Positions 22,901 to 23,293 of a stretch of DNA of 23,293 bases are shown one piece after another. Position numbers and translations under genes: made by a program. How positions within the stretch are numbered: the stretch's first letter is position 1; every line of letters starts with the position of its first letter. The notes beneath the pieces were generated by a model. That model searched no databases. It was not told the origin of the DNA and saw only the letters and a list, made by a program, of their open reading frames with translations. This DNA comes from CALFMR01 sp035550595 (lineage in GTDB: Bacteria; Acidobacteriota; Vicinamibacteria; Vicinamibacterales; SCN-69-37), in assembly GCA_035550595.1 (NCBI GenBank), contig DASZOV010000061.1, forward strand, positions 1-23,293, given 5' to 3'.

Positions 22901-23076
22901 CCGTGCAGGCGCTGGCCCAACGGTTTGCCGTGGCGGTCGCCGACATCGAAGCCGGACGATTCCCCGCGCGGCCGCGTGATCCGAAAAGCTGTGCGTGGTG
23001 CGCGTACGCGGGCGTGTGTCGAAAGGAATATGCCGCCGGGACGAGCGAGGACGAGGATGCAGCCGACGCTGTTTGA
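19915..23076 (+). CDS. addB: AddB-type PD-(D/E)XK nuclease subunit, with in-frame repeat insertion
   Basis: A 1053-residue protein. The N-terminal helicase-like part begins RRIVIVPTRASAELLRQTIE but has no Walker A motif, as in AddB subunits whose ATPase is inactive. The C-terminal nuclease shows a GVADRID strand, the catalytic pair Asp931 and Lys933 in IVDYKLG, and QIAVYAHCAQQ. Four cysteines fit the AddB iron-sulphur clasp: Cys776 in YVDCPFKYF and Cys1026-x2-Cys1029-x5-Cys1035. AddB acts with AddA in resecting double-strand breaks for recombination. Residues 310-377 (20842-21045, 204 bp) interrupt the join between the ELREAVRAIR and LSVAIVFQRPLPYLYL blocks with hydrophilic, low-complexity sequence encoded by heptads plus a mobile-type repeat. 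The reading frame is preserved. The stop overlaps addA by 20 bp. Confidence 0.88.
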   Translation: MQRRRLLRARDLAAFRSALVDLATEGDVGAVRRRIVIVPTRASAELLRQTIEARLAGDRPAVVLPDLATRSEWIARLHAADGGAEPMPARSDRLVLMERAARHTLAVRRFTAPFDLRPGLVDAMLDFYDELRRRQRDVRRFARALFRELGVERGMDRGSEGLIQQTGFLGFTFLAYDRGLAAHGVLDEHGLRAKLIQRQPALPFDHLVVAVADHPSDPRGLWPADFDLIGRLSALTRVDVVVTDEVHDAGFRDRIEQELPGIEEARVTSDDTFAPMLLRPPADGTSPAPLAFVRRDREEELREAVRAIRTETEDRGEGERGGGQRAGDRAKKDDTASPRAERGRRSAVARGWGPAPGKEDGRPAAGDRERETRNPETALSVAIVFQRPLPYLYLAQQVLGDARVPYQAFDALPLAAEPYAALLDLALTVARTGGTRESIIALLRSRLLTIAFDGERVSARDVGALDRVLIERRASGDTTSYPAAVDAFFGDETWRHGLDRDRATRAVRAAIEMTAALEPFRSASTASAQIRALSSFLRAYEARPAHDDPWRDRHLRARAAVLASLDELAAAFARYDDGPRDADALTALIHHVVEAQTFTPRHGHDGVHLVDAVAARFGAFDHVHLVGLAETDWPDRLRRSVFYGAPLLKALGWPQESDETRAQQAAFRDLLSLARQTTRLSSFQLEGDTVVAVSPFVEAARLAPSIEAPATVWHPCFADEVVTRAVAPIGLEAETEAWLAVRRARPPLTHSAYGGIVRPQPPRSYSVSAVERYVDCPFKYFAAHVIRLDEERAETTGMTPIERGMLLHGLFEHFYKAWQEEGQGAITEDTLPIALERFTAIVDEALSKLPAADRELEQTRLLGSIVGRGVAERVFELEVDMGGNVRERRLEQPLTGTFTFPRGFAPAQAIAIRGVADRIDVLADGSLRIVDYKLGRMPDLKTSVQIAVYAHCAQQAIEAEDGRSHPVSSAAYLAFGDDRQVSGPVGGDKRAPAAMAVQALAQRFAVAVADIEAGRFPARPRDPKSCAWCAYAGVCRKEYAAGTSEDEDAADAV
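20859..20900. repeat. Heptad repeat, left part of the addB insertion
   Basis: Six 7-mers in register: GGGGGAA, GGGGAAA, GGGGCGG, AGGGCAG, AGGGCAG, GGGACAG. The G-runs here (20858-20863, 20866-20869, 20873-20876, 20881-20883) also satisfy the simple G-quadruplex pattern on the coding strand. Confidence 0.75.
20909..20997. repeat. Structured interspersed repeat element, copy B (inside addB)
   Basis: An 89-bp relative of 8977-9067, in the same orientation, ending in AAGATGGC (20990-20997) opposite AAGATGAC (20909-20916). Its hairpin is 20959-20966 with 20973-20980, loop GTGGGG as in copy A. Where copy A has a TT/AA pair of base pairs in the stem, copy B has a single C-G pair, so both arms changed together. 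It is translated in frame as part of AddB. Confidence 0.8.
21006..21047. repeat. Heptad repeat, right part of the addB insertion
   Basis: Six 7-mers in register: GGCAGGG, GACAGGG, AACGGGA, AACCCGA, AACCCGG, AAACCGC. It closes the insertion; typical AddB sequence resumes with LSVAIVFQRP directly after. Confidence 0.7.
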
Positions 23077-23293
23077 TCTGTCGAGCATCGAGCCGCCCGA
23101 GGACGCGACGCCGCCCGATCAGCCGGCGCGCGATTTCGCGGTCGATCCGGCGAATCACGTCGTGCTCGAGGCCTCGGCCGGCACGGGCAAGACGCGCGTG
23201 CTCGTCGACCGCTACGTCGGCCTGCTCGCGGCCGGCGTCGATCCGCGCCACATCCTGGCGGTGACGTTCACGCGCAAGGCCGCGGCCGAGATG
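23057..23293 (+). CDS. addA: AddA-type UvrD/Rep-like helicase-nuclease subunit (5' part, truncated by window end)
   Basis: Only the first 79 codons are present, and the frame is still open at the last base. The start ATG has a good ribosome site (GAGGACGAGG directly upstream) and lies 20 bp inside the end of addB, so the two are coupled. Residues 28-50 read FAVDPANHVVLEASAGTGKT with the Walker A lysine at residue 45, and residues 69-79 give superfamily-1 motif Ia, VTFTRKAAAEM. Both are typical of UvrD-type helicases. With an AddB partner immediately upstream this is the motor/nuclease subunit AddA. The helicase core and C-terminal nuclease lie beyond the window. Confidence 0.88.
   Translation, partial: MQPTLFDLSSIEPPEDATPPDQPARDFAVDPANHVVLEASAGTGKTRVLVDRYVGLLAAGVDPRHILAVTFTRKAAAEM

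Noticed and set aside
19729..23088. Open reading frame of 1119 codons on the minus strand, antisense to addB
   Set aside because: It mirrors addB in a GC-rich codon frame, its product is Arg/Glu/Asp-rich with no recognisable fold, and the plus-strand frame has clear catalytic and iron-sulphur motifs.

Overview
The window is a dense, high-GC stretch of bacterial chromosome, with 18 protein genes (the last cut by the window end) and one tRNA. The best guess for the source is an Acidobacteriota member, probably a Vicinamibacteria-like lineage. This rests on an ADOP-type duplicated orphan permease driven by a PadR regulator (a hallmark of that phylum), a RegBA redox pair, LPS-heptose biosynthesis (an outer membrane is present), and 7-bp periodic repeats between genes. 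The lineage is inference; no rRNA is present to settle it.

Layout. 26-101: tRNA-Ala(GGC). 201-3318: a tightly coupled three-gene operon, rocD-like ornithine aminotransferase, hldD epimerase and proC, which places an ornithine-to-proline route around an LPS-heptose enzyme. 3351-6447: padR plus an ADOP permease, preceded by a 51-bp dyad covering the promoter. 6509-8886 (minus strand): a molybdate-binding-domain (Mop) HTH regulator, then a RegB-type sensor kinase and a RegA-type response regulator. 8934-9067: heptad repeats and a structured 91-bp repeat element. 9126-11270: an SDR dehydrogenase and an ACS-family MFS transporter, likely for a sugar acid. 11296-13092: a small unknown minus-strand gene and a secreted protein of unknown function.

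13184-19878: a full cell-surface-signalling iron-uptake locus. It holds a FecI-type sigma factor, a FecR-type anti-sigma factor, a TonB-dependent receptor with an STN signalling domain, a PepSY membrane protein, a tiny two-helix membrane protein and TonB. Two nearly identical bipartite promoters, before fecR and before the receptor, look like the targets of the sigma factor. The sigma gene itself has a housekeeping-like promoter followed by a perfect 15-bp palindrome of TGA-N9-TCA form, as expected for an iron-responsive repressor. The inferred circuit is: low iron relieves the repressor, FecI is made, the loaded receptor signals through FecR, and FecI fires both promoters.

19915-23293: an AddB-type nuclease/inactivated helicase gene overlapping the start of an AddA-type helicase (truncated by the window end), together a double-strand-break repair enzyme. 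The addB gene carries a 204-bp in-frame insertion made of heptad repeats flanking a second copy of the structured element seen at 8977-9067. The two copies differ by matched changes on both arms of a hairpin. This is the most unusual feature of the window.
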